The notes beneath the pieces are model-generated. The model did no database searches. It had not been told where the DNA came from and saw only the letters and a list, made by a program, of their open reading frames with translations. Below, piece after piece: positions 1-7,827 of a DNA stretch of 64,000 bases. How positions within the stretch are numbered: position 1 is the first letter of the stretch; each line of letters begins with the position of its first letter. Position numbers and translations under genes: made by a program. The stretch is from Bradyrhizobium sp. SZCCT0148 (GTDB taxonomy: Bacteria > Pseudomonadota > Alphaproteobacteria > Rhizobiales > Xanthobacteraceae): assembly GCF_018129985.1 (NCBI RefSeq), contig NZ_JAFCKT010000008.1, positions 62,001-126,000 of the forward strand. Direction: 5' to 3'.

Positions 1-438
1 CGAGCGCGCGCCCCAGCGCATCGATTTCGGCCAAGGGAAGGTGCGGATGATCACGGGCAGGATCTCCGCGAGCACGTCGATCGCGTCGCGACCGGGCTTC
101 TCGATCAGCCCGATGTAGAAATCGCCCTTAGGATCGCGCTGGATCTTGGCTTCGTCCAATGACTTCAAGCCTGTCGCTTTCAGGAAGCCCTGCACCGCTG
201 CATCGGGCGCACCGACCTTCGGTCCGCGGCGTTCGGTCTTCAGGTCCGGCTGGCGCGCGGGGATGCCGTGCACGGTGAGCGCGAGGCGGCGCGGTGTCGC
301 GAAGGCCTTCGCGCCTTCGTAAACGAGACCTTCGGCGACGAGCTTGTCGGTCACCAGGCGGCGCAGATCGTCGGCCGCCTTGGCCTGCATGCGCGCGGGG
401 ATCTCTTCCGAGAAAAGTTCAAGCAAAAGATCGGGCAT
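1..438 (-). CDS. glyS: glycine--tRNA ligase beta subunit (N-terminal part)
   Basis: The minus-strand frame starts at 438 with MPDLLLELFSEEIPARMQ, the standard opening of bacterial GlyS, and stays open to the window edge, so only the first 146 codons are visible and the C-terminus lies outside. GlyS pairs with GlyQ in the alpha2beta2 glycyl-tRNA synthetase that charges tRNA-Gly in the cytoplasm; the beta subunit mainly binds and edits tRNA. The start codon overlaps the glyQ stop by one base (TGATG), so the two subunits are probably translationally coupled. Identification rests on the N-terminal motif and the position directly behind glyQ. Confidence 0.93.
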   Translation of the reverse strand, partial: MPDLLLELFSEEIPARMQAKAADDLRRLVTDKLVAEGLVYEGAKAFATPRRLALTVHGIPARQPDLKTERRGPKVGAPDAAVQGFLKATGLKSLDEAKIQRDPKGDFYIGLIEKPGRDAIDVLAEILPVIIRTFPWPKSMRWGARS

Positions 439-1373
439 CAGGCCGCTCCGCCCGCTTCAGTATGGATCCAGGCCTCGCCGCAGGCTTTTGCCAATTCGCG
501 CACGCGAAGAATGTAGCTTTGCCGCTCCGTCACCGAGATCACACCGCGGGCGTCGAGCAGGTTGAAGACGTGGCTGGCCTTGATGCACTGGTCGTAAGCC
601 GGAAGCGCCATCAGATGCGCCTCGCGCTTATCGTCCTTCCAGCCGGCGTCGAGATATTTCCGGCAGGCCGCTTCGGCCATCTTGAACTGCTCGAACAGCA
701 TCGCGGTGTCGGCAACTTCAAAATTGTGCTTCGAATACTCCCGCTCGGCCTGCAGGAAGACGTCGCCATAGGTAACCTTGGCATCGCCGTCGCGGCCGTT
801 GAAGTTGAGGTCGTAGACGCGGTCGACGCCCTGCACATACATCGCGAGGCGCTCCAGCCCGTAGGTGAGCTCGCCTGCCACCGGCGCGCATTCGAAACCC
901 GCCACCTGCTGGAAATAGGTGAACTGGCTCACCTCCATGCCGTCGCACCAGCACTCCCACCCGAGACCCCAGGCGCCCAGCGTCGGGCTCTCCCAATCGT
1001 CCTCGACGAAACGGATGTCGTGCAGGGCGGAATCGATGCCGATCGCGGCGAGCGACTTCAGGTACAGCTCCTGAAGGTTCGGCGGCGACGGCTTCATGAT
1101 CACCTGGAACTGGTAGTAGTGCTGCATCCGGTTCGGATTCTCGCCGTAGCGGCCGTCCTTGGGCCGGCGCGAGGGCTGCACGTAGGCCGCGTTCCAGGGC
1201 TTTGGCCCGAGCGCGCGCAGTGTGGTCGCCGGATGGAAGGTGCCCGCGCCCATCTCCATGTCGTAAGGCTGCAGGATCACGCAGCCCTGCTCGGCCCAGA
1301 ACCGCTGGAGCGCGAGGATGAAGCCCTGGAACGAGCGTTCCGGGCGCATATGGGCGGGCAATGAGGCGTCCAT
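438..1373 (-). CDS. glyQ: glycine--tRNA ligase alpha subunit
   Basis: A 311-residue protein carrying the catalytic core of bacterial two-subunit glycyl-tRNA synthetase. Visible family signatures are SFQGFILALQRFWAEQGC near the N-terminus, QPYDMEMGAGTFHPAT and YVQPSRRPKDGRYGENPNR, then the WECWCDGMEVSQFTYFQQ segment. It makes glycyl-adenylate and transfers glycine to tRNA-Gly together with GlyS. The open frame extends 23 codons upstream to 1442, but the ATG at 1373 (MDASLPAHMRPER) fits the family length and is preferred. Its stop overlaps the glyS start, giving a two-gene operon. Length and motifs are normal. Confidence 0.96.
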   Translation of the reverse strand: MDASLPAHMRPERSFQGFILALQRFWAEQGCVILQPYDMEMGAGTFHPATTLRALGPKPWNAAYVQPSRRPKDGRYGENPNRMQHYYQFQVIMKPSPPNLQELYLKSLAAIGIDSALHDIRFVEDDWESPTLGAWGLGWECWCDGMEVSQFTYFQQVAGFECAPVAGELTYGLERLAMYVQGVDRVYDLNFNGRDGDAKVTYGDVFLQAEREYSKHNFEVADTAMLFEQFKMAEAACRKYLDAGWKDDKREAHLMALPAYDQCIKASHVFNLLDARGVISVTERQSYILRVRELAKACGEAWIHTEAGGAA

Positions 1374-1474
1374 CGTCAGATCAGGCTCTCGCGGGGGTTT
1401 TGAATCGCGCGGGACCGTATCGACGGAGGGGGTGGGAATCAAGGCAAAGGGGGGCCGAAAGCGGGCCGTACTCC

Positions 1475-1558
1475 GTCATGGCCGGGCTTGTCTCGGCCAT
1501 CCACGGTCTTGTCGCCGAATGCAGAACGCGATGCCCGGGACAGGCAGGGCCTGACGAC
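1475..1558. repeat. dispersed palindromic element, family A copy 1
   Basis: An 84 bp element starting with gtcatggccgggcttg and ending with cccgggacaggcagggcctgac. Each end is an imperfect inverted repeat, and the two ends are complementary to each other, so the unit can fold as one long hairpin. A second copy of the same length lies at 15223-15306, also between genes. This copy sits between glyQ and the small membrane protein gene. No coding function is seen. Confidence 0.75.
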
Positions 1559-1566
1559 TGTGGTAA

Positions 1567-1758
1567 CTAGCCCGGCCGGTACGCTCCGGTCACGGGGTCA
1601 CGCTTCAGTTTCTGGATATCCGCCGTATGGGCGGCCTCGGCGACGCGCGACGGGCGCATCTCATCCAGCTCCTGGTTGATCTTGACGGCGGTCTTGTAGG
1701 CCCAGCGGACCACGGCAAGCCCACCCAGCACGCCCGCGAAAGCGACGAACGGCGGCAT
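1567..1758 (-). CDS. small single-pass membrane protein, unknown function
   Basis: A 63-residue open frame beginning MPPFVAFAGVLGGLAVVRWAY: a hydrophobic N-terminal segment (about residues 3-20) followed by a charged, soluble tail ending KRDPVTGAYRPG. It probably sits in the inner membrane with a short tail on one side. It lies between the S49 peptidase gene and glyQ on the same strand. I do not recognise a named family. The minus-strand sequence just before the ATG is AAGGAACGACCG, so AAGGAA is a reasonable ribosome binding site, which supports a real gene. Confidence 0.6.
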   Translation of the reverse strand: MPPFVAFAGVLGGLAVVRWAYKTAVKINQELDEMRPSRVAEAAHTADIQKLKRDPVTGAYRPG

Positions 1759-1862
1759 CGGTCGTTCCTTGTCTAGTGCTCAGCCCCCACGCGCATTCTT
1801 GCGCAGACCGGCCCGCGCCGCAATTGGCTCGGGCCGGACCAAATGGCGCGGGAAGGCGCCGC

Positions 1863-2771
1863 CTAGAACCCGAATTTAGCCCAGATCGCCCGCGTTTCGA
1901 CCGCCGAGATCAGTTCGTCCGGCAGGCCGGCCATCGATTCCATGGCCAAAAGCTGCCCTGCGCCCGGGGATTTCCGGCCCAGAAGGCCGGAGAGCAGCCC
2001 GGTCGGCTGGGCAATCACGGGCATGAGAACCTTCTCGCCGTAGCGGGCACGAAGAGTTGAGCGGATATCCCCGATGCTGTCGGCGAGCCCCAGCGCGACC
2101 GAACTCTCGCCGGCCCAGTATTCGCCCGTGAACAGGGTGTCGTCCGCGCCTTTGAGGCGCGCACCGCGACTCTCCTTCACCAGCGCAATGAAGATCTGGT
2201 GGATCTCGCGCTGAAGCGCCTTGAGCTTGGCGACGTCGTCGGGATTCTCTGGCAGGAACGGATCGAGCATCGCCTTGTGCTCGCCGGCCGTGTAGAGCCG
2301 CCGCTCGATGCCGAGCCGCTTGATCGCCTCCTGGAAACCGAAGCTGCCGCCGACCACGCCGATCGAGCCGAGGATCGAAGAGGGATCGCAGATTATCTCG
2401 TCGCCGGCGCAGGCAATCATGTAGCCGCCGGAGGCCGCGACATCCTCGACGAACACCAGCACCGGCAGTTTCTTCTCCGCCGCGAGCTGCTTGATGCGCA
2501 GGTAGATCTGGCGCGACTGCACCGGCGAGCCGCCGGGCGAGTTGATCACCAGCGCCACCGCCTTGGCGTGCCGATACGAGAACGCGCGCTCCAGCACTTT
2601 GGCGACGCCAGCGAGCGTCATGCCCGGGCGGAGCGGGGTTACCGCCCCGATCACCCCAGACAGCCGCACCACCGGTACGACGGCGGTGCCGGGGCGGAAG
2701 CGTGCCGGCAGATATTGCATGAGCTTGTCGGCCAGGCCGGAACTCTCACGATCATTCAATTGTTCGGCCAT
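1863..2771 (-). CDS. S49 family serine peptidase (SppA/SohB-like)
   Basis: A 302-residue protease of the signal-peptide-peptidase A clan. The core reads VVRLSGVIG near residue 37, INSPGGSP near residue 78, the nucleophile region DVAASGGYMIAC and the catalytic lysine region YTAGEHKAMLDPF; the Ser/Lys dyad of the family is therefore intact. It is the short, single-domain form and lacks an obvious N-terminal signal anchor, unlike E. coli SppA, so its location is uncertain. The family degrades cleaved signal peptides and membrane protein fragments. AGAGG lies upstream of the ATG as ribosome binding site. The gene stands alone with the small membrane protein gene downstream. Confidence 0.88.
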   Translation of the reverse strand: MAEQLNDRESSGLADKLMQYLPARFRPGTAVVPVVRLSGVIGAVTPLRPGMTLAGVAKVLERAFSYRHAKAVALVINSPGGSPVQSRQIYLRIKQLAAEKKLPVLVFVEDVAASGGYMIACAGDEIICDPSSILGSIGVVGGSFGFQEAIKRLGIERRLYTAGEHKAMLDPFLPENPDDVAKLKALQREIHQIFIALVKESRGARLKGADDTLFTGEYWAGESSVALGLADSIGDIRSTLRARYGEKVLMPVIAQPTGLLSGLLGRKSPGAGQLLAMESMAGLPDELISAVETRAIWAKFGF

Positions 2772-2882
2772 GCCGTTACCTCTGATTAACCAATTTTTAT
2801 CACGCGACTGTCATTGGAAGTGCCTGGAACGTGTTTTGCAGATTTCCGGTTGGGAGGCTGCAATGAGCCAGCGGAGAACACC

Positions 2883-2981
2883 ATGAAAATCTATCTGCTC
2901 ATGTTGCTGATCGGTGCGCTGTTCATGGCGATCCGCCTGACGTCTCCGCAAGAGCAGCAGCCGGAATCGCTGCCGCAGTAA
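2883..2981 (+). CDS. 32-residue small membrane protein, unknown function
   Basis: A very short frame encoding MKIYLLMLLIGALFMAIRL followed by a polar tail TSPQEQQPESLPQ and a TAA stop. The first 17 residues form one transmembrane helix; the tail is proline/glutamine rich. GCGGAGAA lies 6-12 bases upstream as a plausible ribosome binding site. It lies between the divergent S49 peptidase promoter region and the end of the TrmN6-like gene, and ends four bases before that gene's stop on the other strand. The composition looks like a genuine small membrane protein rather than noise, but nothing else confirms it. Confidence 0.5.
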   Translation: MKIYLLMLLIGALFMAIRLTSPQEQQPESLPQ

Positions 2982-2985
2982 GCCG

Positions 2986-3750
2986 TCACGGTTCCACCAG
3001 CGGCAAGGCCGCTCTCCCCTCCAGAATCTCGACCAGTTTTGTCTTGGACGCGCCTGACTCGTTGTTGAGCATGAGACTCGGCAGCAATCGCGTCGGAGCC
3101 CGGCTCCCTTTGACCGCACGCACCAGCACGCGGATCGCAGGCTGCCCCGCCTCGCCGTGAACCGGCAGGATCGCGATGCTGCCGAAGCCGCGCGACAGCG
3201 CCGCCAGGACATCGGCGATTCCATCTGCGCGCCAGATCAGGGTCAGCGCGCCATTCGATCGGAGGATGCGCCGCGCTGCATGCACCCACGCATGCAAGGT
3301 CTCCTCCGTTGCCACATGCGCAGTGTGACGCGCCTGATCCGGCGAGCCGCGATGCCGGGCCGGGTCATTGAATGGCGGGTTCATCAGCACGACGTCGACG
3401 CTATCGGGCGACAGCCCGTTTGCCGCAAAGACCTGCGCGTCGGCCATGACATCGAGCACAACGGTCTCGGCGGCAAGCGCATTCGCTGCGGCATTGGCGC
3501 GCGCCAGCGCGGCGAGTTCCGGATCAATCTCGACCAGACTCAGTCCGATACCGGGGACGCGCCGGGCCAACGCCAGCCCGGCCGTGCCGATGCCGGCGCC
3601 GAAATCGACCACGCGGTCCCCGGAGCGGGCCCCGGTCGCCGCCGCAAGCAGGATCGCGTCGTGCCCCGCGCGGTGACCACTCCGCTTCTGCTTCAGGCGC
3701 AGCCGGCCGCCGAGAAAAGCGTCCTCGGTGATATCTACGGCCTCACTCAT
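2986..3750 (-). CDS. tRNA1(Val) (adenine(37)-N6)-methyltransferase-like
   Basis: A 254-residue class I SAM-dependent methyltransferase. VVDFGAGIGTAGLALA (about residues 47-62) is the SAM-binding motif I and VVLMNPPFNDPAR is the NPPF catalytic motif that targets exocyclic amino groups. The N-terminal FLGGRLRLKQKRSGHRAGHDAILLA matches the TrmN6/YfiC group, which methylates A37 of a valine tRNA. The substrate here is inferred from family similarity only. It overlaps the downstream end of the DUF2007 gene by eight bases, so both are read from one message. Length is typical. Confidence 0.8.
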   Translation of the reverse strand: MSEAVDITEDAFLGGRLRLKQKRSGHRAGHDAILLAAATGARSGDRVVDFGAGIGTAGLALARRVPGIGLSLVEIDPELAALARANAAANALAAETVVLDVMADAQVFAANGLSPDSVDVVLMNPPFNDPARHRGSPDQARHTAHVATEETLHAWVHAARRILRSNGALTLIWRADGIADVLAALSRGFGSIAILPVHGEAGQPAIRVLVRAVKGSRAPTRLLPSLMLNNESGASKTKLVEILEGRAALPLVEP

Positions 3751-3970
3751 CGCCGCGCAGTTCGTGACTGAGACCCGCTTCGGTCAGCAACTCCCGGGCC
3801 TCCTGGGCGTCGTCCTCATGAACCAGGATCCGCCGCGGCAAAATGCCAAGCGAGCCCTCGATGATGCTCATGTTCTGGTCCAGCACCAGGTGATGAATAT
3901 TGGCGCCGTCGAGCAGCGCGCCGATTGCCGACACCAGCACCATATCGTTGGTCCGAACCAGTTCACGCAA
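3743..3970 (-). CDS. DUF2007 domain protein
   Basis: A 75-residue protein, MRELVRTNDMVLVSAIGALLDG onward, matching the small DUF2007 family (a ferredoxin-like fold labelled putative signal transducing protein; biochemical role not established). The start codon is TTG at 3970; AAGGA about ten bases upstream supports it, and family members begin with the same MRELVRTND. It is the first gene of a two-gene unit with the TrmN6-like methyltransferase and is divergent from the polyprenyl synthase gene at 4105, so 3971-4104 must hold both promoters. Confidence 0.75.
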   Translation of the reverse strand: MRELVRTNDMVLVSAIGALLDGANIHHLVLDQNMSIIEGSLGILPRRILVHEDDAQEARELLTEAGLSHELRGDE

Positions 3971-4104
3971 AACGTGGGTTTCCTTGCTTCGAAGGGGCTA
4001 AAGCGGCAAATGTCAATGGTTCCGCGGGCCTTGCCGCATCCGCCGCCAGTTTCTATTGTCTTTCCGTCAGAATAGCCCTTCCGGGGCAAATATTGGAGAC
4101 CGGC

Positions 4105-5112
4105 GTGGCCGTCATCGTACCTTTCGAAACTCCCGGCGCGTCGATCGAAGAGCTGGTTGCCCTTGTCGCCCCTGACATGGAGCGCGTCAACGCCACGATC
4201 CTGTCGCGAACCGGTTCGGACGTGACCATGATCCCGGAGGTCGCCAACCACCTGATCTCCTCCGGCGGCAAGCGGCTCCGGCCGATGCTGACGCTCGCCA
4301 TGGCAAACCTCGCCGGCTACGCCGGCGACGGCCATATCAAGCTGGCGGCCAGCGTCGAGTTCATGCATACCGCCACGCTGCTGCACGACGACGTCGTCGA
4401 CGAGAGCGAGCTACGCCGCGGCAAACTGTCGGCGCGCATGCTCTGGGGCAACGAGGCGAGCGTGCTGGTCGGCGACTTCCTGCTCGGCCAGGCCTTCCGC
4501 ATGATGGTCGAGGTCGGCTCGCTCCGCGCGCTCGACATCCTCTCCGCGGCCGCTGCCACCATCGCCGAGGGTGAGGTGATGCAGCTTGCCGCCGCCAAGA
4601 ACACCGCGACCACCGAGGACGAATATCTCGCGGTGATCCGCGGCAAGACAGCCGAGCTTTTTGCCGCAGCCTGCGAGGTCGGTCCCGTGATCGCCAATCG
4701 CCCGAAGGCGGAGCAAACCGCCTGCCGCTCGGTCGGCATGAATCTCGGCATCGCCTTCCAGCTTGTCGACGACGTGCTGGACTACGGCGGCAAAAGCGCC
4801 AAGCTCGGCAAGAACACCGGCGACGATTTCCGCGAGGGCAAGATCACCTTGCCGGTGGTGCTCGCCTTCCGCCGCGGCAACGACACCGAGCGCGCCTTCT
4901 GGATCAAGGCGCTCGAGCGCGGCGAGATCGGCGATAGCGACCTCGATCACGCCATCGGCCTGATGAACAAGCACCGCGCGCTCGAGGACACAATCAGCCG
5001 CGCGCACCACTACGGTGCCATGGCCGTGGACGCCCTGGCGCTGTTCCCGTCGTCGCCGATGAAGAGCGCGCTTGAGCAGGTGGTGGCGTTCTGCCTGGCG
5101 CGGTCGCACTAG
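4105..5112 (+). CDS. all-trans polyprenyl diphosphate synthase (ubiquinone side chain)
   Basis: A 335-residue trans-isoprenyl diphosphate synthase. GGKRLRPML is followed by the first aspartate-rich motif LLHDDVVDE and, later, the second one LVDDVLDYGG; both bind Mg-diphosphate. Such enzymes extend farnesyl diphosphate with IPP; in alphaproteobacteria the product is usually the C50 decaprenyl chain of ubiquinone-10, but chain length is not proven by sequence. A longer frame begins at 3925, but GTG at 4105 with GGAG seven bases upstream gives the normal start (VAVIVPFETPGASIEEL). It is functionally linked to the quinone-using ETF-QO and bc1 genes elsewhere in the window. Confidence 0.9.
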   Translation: MAVIVPFETPGASIEELVALVAPDMERVNATILSRTGSDVTMIPEVANHLISSGGKRLRPMLTLAMANLAGYAGDGHIKLAASVEFMHTATLLHDDVVDESELRRGKLSARMLWGNEASVLVGDFLLGQAFRMMVEVGSLRALDILSAAAATIAEGEVMQLAAAKNTATTEDEYLAVIRGKTAELFAAACEVGPVIANRPKAEQTACRSVGMNLGIAFQLVDDVLDYGGKSAKLGKNTGDDFREGKITLPVVLAFRRGNDTERAFWIKALERGEIGDSDLDHAIGLMNKHRALEDTISRAHHYGAMAVDALALFPSSPMKSALEQVVAFCLARSH

Positions 5113-5203
5113 AGCGTACGTTTCCGCCTCGCCGTCTACCTGCGCTGCAATTGCCCACCATCCCCCGCGCAGTGACGGGGAGCTGACCGTCGTATACTCG
5201 GCA

Positions 5204-5336
5204 CTCATGTCCCGGACAGGCTGCAGCATGAAACGCTGCTGCGCAGAGCCGAGACCCACGCAACACCCGGCGATCGGCAACATGGGCCCCGGCTCTGCAG
5301 CGAACCGCTGAAAAAGCGCTGCGTCCGGGGCGCGAG
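5204..5336. repeat. dispersed palindromic element, family C copy 1
   Basis: About 130 bp running from gtcccggacaggctgcagc through gaaacgctgctgcgcagagcc to ggctctgcagcg and gcgctgcgtccggggcgcg. The left and right halves are complementary, giving a long interrupted hairpin. A related copy is at 25405-25535. The right end of this copy directly meets the left end of the fabF pseudogene, so the element marks the breakpoint where the first half of that gene was lost. Confidence 0.7.
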
Positions 5337-5341
5337 CGGTT

Positions 5342-6121
5342 ATCCGGCCGCATACCGTTCTCTCCACGCGCCCCGTCACCGCCGGCGTGCAGGCGATCGG
5401 CGATGCCGCGCGCATGATCCGTGCAGGCGAAGCCGATATCGCGATCTGCGGCGGCGCCGAGGCTTGCATCGACATTGTCAGCCTCGGCGGCTTTGCCGCA
5501 GCGCGCTCGTTATCGAGCGGCTTCAACGACGAACCGGCACGCGCCCGTTCGATCGCGACCGCGATGGCTTCGTCATAGGTGAAGGCGCTGGCATTCTCGT
5601 CATCAAGGAGCTGGACCATGCACGCGCGCGGCGCCACGCCGATTGCAGAGCTGATCGGATACGGCACGACGGCGGACGCCTACCACATGACATCAGGTCG
5701 GCCGGATGGCGACGGCGCCCGCCGCGCCATGGAGATCGCGCTCCGGCAGGCGAGCCTCGCGCCCGGGGATCTGCAGCACCTGAACGCCCATGCGACATCG
5801 ACGCCGGCGGGCGACGAGAGCAAGCTTGGCGCCATCGCCGCGCTGTTCGGCCGTAACCGCGGCACCGCCGTCAGCGCGACCAAATCGGCCACCGGTCATC
5901 TGCTCGGCGCCGCCGGCGGCCTTGAGGCGATCTTCACCGTGCTCGCCTTGCGCGACCAGATCGCGCCGCCGACGCTCAATCTCGAAAATCCCGATGCGGG
6001 CGCCGATGGCATCGACATCGTCGCCGGCAGCGCGCGGCCGATGCCGATGCAACACGCGATCTCCAACGGTTTTGGCTTCGGCGGCGTGAACGCCAGCGTG
6101 ATCTTCCGCCGCATGGATTAA
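5342..6121 (+). pseudogene. beta-ketoacyl-ACP synthase II (fabF-like), truncated and frameshifted
   Basis: This stretch encodes the C-terminal two thirds of a FabF-type condensing enzyme in pieces. Frame 2 gives GVQAIGDAARMIRAGEADIA and GFAAARSLSSGFNDEPARA to about 5540; frame 1 then gives RPFDRDRDGFVIGEGAGILV to about 5620; frame 2 resumes with GATPIAELIGYG and runs to the stop at 6121, including the His motifs LNAHATSTPAGD and KSATGHLLGAAGG. The region where TACSTG should carry the catalytic cysteine reads TRPVTAG, so the nucleophile is lost. The N-terminal ~150 codons are absent, replaced by a family C repeat. It cannot make an active synthase; a product of the last ORF from 5579 is conceivable but would lack the active site. 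Confidence 0.85.
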
Positions 6122-6181
6122 ACAACGGGCCCTTCGAGCCAGAAGACTTGCAATCGCGGCCCGCTCCGTTACGAAAACAGG

Positions 6182-6814
6182 ATGATCGAAACAAATTTCT
6201 GGCTGTTCCTGGCCGCAGCCTGTCTCATTGCCGCCGTTCCCGGTCCCGGCATCTTCTACGTCGCGGCGCGGACCCTGTCGGAGGGACGTGCCAGCGGTTT
6301 TGCGTCGACGGCGGGCACGGCACTGGGCGGGCTGGTTCATGTCGTCGCCGGCAGCCTCGGGATCTCCGCAATCATCCTTGCGAGCGCCGAATTGTTTGCA
6401 GCCGTCAAATTGATCGGCGCGCTCTATCTGGTCTGGCTCGGCATCAAGACGTTCCGCAACGCCGGCCGCGCATTGTCGCTCTCGAGCGGGCCGGCCGGTG
6501 ACACGCGTGCGTTCCGCGACGGCGTGCTGGTCGAGGCGCTGAACCCGAAGACCGCCGCGTTCTTCCTCGCCTTCATTCCACAATTCCTCGATCCCGCGGG
6601 ATCGAATCCCACGCTGCAATTCATCATGCTCGGCGCAATCTCGGTGGCGTTGAACACGCTCGCCGATATCGTCGTCGTGCTGATGGCCTCAGCAACTCGC
6701 ACGCAGCTGATTGGGCGGCCGCATCTGATGCGGCGTCTGACACAAGGCTCCGGCGTCTTCATCGCCGGCCTCGGCCTGTCGCTGGCACTCGTGCGGCGGC
6801 CCGCGAATGGATAG
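6182..6814 (+). CDS. LysE/RhtB family amino-acid exporter
   Basis: A 210-residue polytopic membrane protein with about six hydrophobic helices. The N-terminal VPGPGIFYVAARTLSEGR is the hallmark of the LysE/RhtB superfamily, and ALNPKTAAFFLAFIPQF is the second conserved block. Members export amino acids or derivatives by proton exchange across the inner membrane; the substrate here cannot be told. The last eight bases overlap the start of the alpha/beta hydrolase gene, so the pair forms an operon. The preceding fabF remnant ends 60 bp upstream. Confidence 0.88.
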   Translation: MIETNFWLFLAAACLIAAVPGPGIFYVAARTLSEGRASGFASTAGTALGGLVHVVAGSLGISAIILASAELFAAVKLIGALYLVWLGIKTFRNAGRALSLSSGPAGDTRAFRDGVLVEALNPKTAAFFLAFIPQFLDPAGSNPTLQFIMLGAISVALNTLADIVVVLMASATRTQLIGRPHLMRRLTQGSGVFIAGLGLSLALVRRPANG

Positions 6815-7697
6815 CGCTCCGATGCTCGCCCCGCAAAGCCGCTTCTACGAGTCTCATGGTCTGCGGCTGCATTACGCCGATTGGGGCAATGAGAGCGCGC
6901 CGCCTCTGATCCTGGTCCACGGCGGCCGCGACCACTGCCGGAGCTGGGATGTCATCGCCCGCTCTCTGCAGCCGCATTTTCATGTGGTCGCGCCCGACCT
7001 GCGCGGTCACGGCGATTCCGACTGGACCAGAGGCGGCAGCTACGCCCTGACCGAATATGTCTACGATCTCACCCAGCTCCTCCGTACCATCGCAGCATCC
7101 GAGATCACGCTGATCGGCCATTCGATGGGCGGCATGGTGAGCCTGATCTTTTCGGGTGCATTCCCCGAGCAGATATCGAAGCTGGTCGTGCTCGACGGCG
7201 TGACCATGCTGCCGGACACGCCGAAGCCGCCGGCGCATGAGCGCATCGGCAAATGGGTGGCTCAACTCGACAAACTGCACGACCGCACGCCGCGCCGCTA
7301 TGCGAGCCTCGAAGAGGCGGCCGCGCAGATGGTGCTGCACAACAAGCGCCTGTCCCGCGACCTCGCGCTGCATCTCGCCAGACACGGCGCGCGGCAGAAC
7401 GAGGACGGCACCTATAGCTGGAAGTTCGATCCCTATCAGCGCGCCTCCGCGCCGCACCGGCTCTGGCCGGACGATCACGTCGCGCTTTGGTCGCGCATCG
7501 CCTGCCCGACCCTACTGCTCAACGCCGGCGAGAGCTTCCTCGCCGGTGCCAGAGCAGCAGGCCTGGAGCGGTATTTCCAGAACGCGCGGGTCGAGACCAT
7601 CTCAGGCGCGGGGCACTGGCTGCAGCACGACAAGCCGGACGAGGTGTTGGGCGAGATCCGAAATTTTCTCGGGCTGGCTGAGGACGGCAGCGACTAG
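6807..7697 (+). CDS. alpha/beta hydrolase
   Basis: A 296-residue single-domain alpha/beta hydrolase. LILVHGGRDHCRSWD is the oxyanion-hole region, VVAPDLRGHGDSDW follows, GHSMGGMVSL carries the nucleophilic serine and the C-terminal GAGHWLQHDKP supplies the catalytic histidine; the acid residue is probably in the LLNAGESFL region. Substrate is unknown: epoxide hydrolase, esterase and haloperoxidase-like families all look alike. It overlaps the LysE-family exporter gene by eight bases, so a linked role in processing or exporting a small molecule is possible but unproven. Confidence 0.85.
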   Translation: MDSAPMLAPQSRFYESHGLRLHYADWGNESAPPLILVHGGRDHCRSWDVIARSLQPHFHVVAPDLRGHGDSDWTRGGSYALTEYVYDLTQLLRTIAASEITLIGHSMGGMVSLIFSGAFPEQISKLVVLDGVTMLPDTPKPPAHERIGKWVAQLDKLHDRTPRRYASLEEAAAQMVLHNKRLSRDLALHLARHGARQNEDGTYSWKFDPYQRASAPHRLWPDDHVALWSRIACPTLLLNAGESFLAGARAAGLERYFQNARVETISGAGHWLQHDKPDEVLGEIRNFLGLAEDGSD

Positions 7698-7719
7698 TTC
7701 GCCTGCAGTAGCTGCCGGA

Positions 7720-7806
7720 GGGTGGGCAGAGCGACGCGTGCCCACGCGGTGGCACCGTATCAGAAATGTCGTGGGCACGGCGCGAGCGCGCCTTTGCCCA
7801 CCTACG
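7720..7806. repeat. dispersed palindromic element, family D copy 1
   Basis: The segment runs from ggtgggcagagcgacgcgtg through cccac to cgtgggcacggcgcgagcg and tttgcccacctacg. Two nested inverted repeats (gtgggca/tgcccac) make it foldable. A decayed relative lies at 21728-21813. It fills the gap between the convergent hydrolase and ispE genes. Confidence 0.6.
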
Positions 7807-7827
7807 GCACCGTCTTCGCGGAAGCAG

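Noticed and set aside
4411..5667. 418-codon minus-strand frame over the polyprenyl synthase gene
   Set aside because: It spans a repeat and part of the pseudogene as well as a confirmed gene, with no domain, so not coding.
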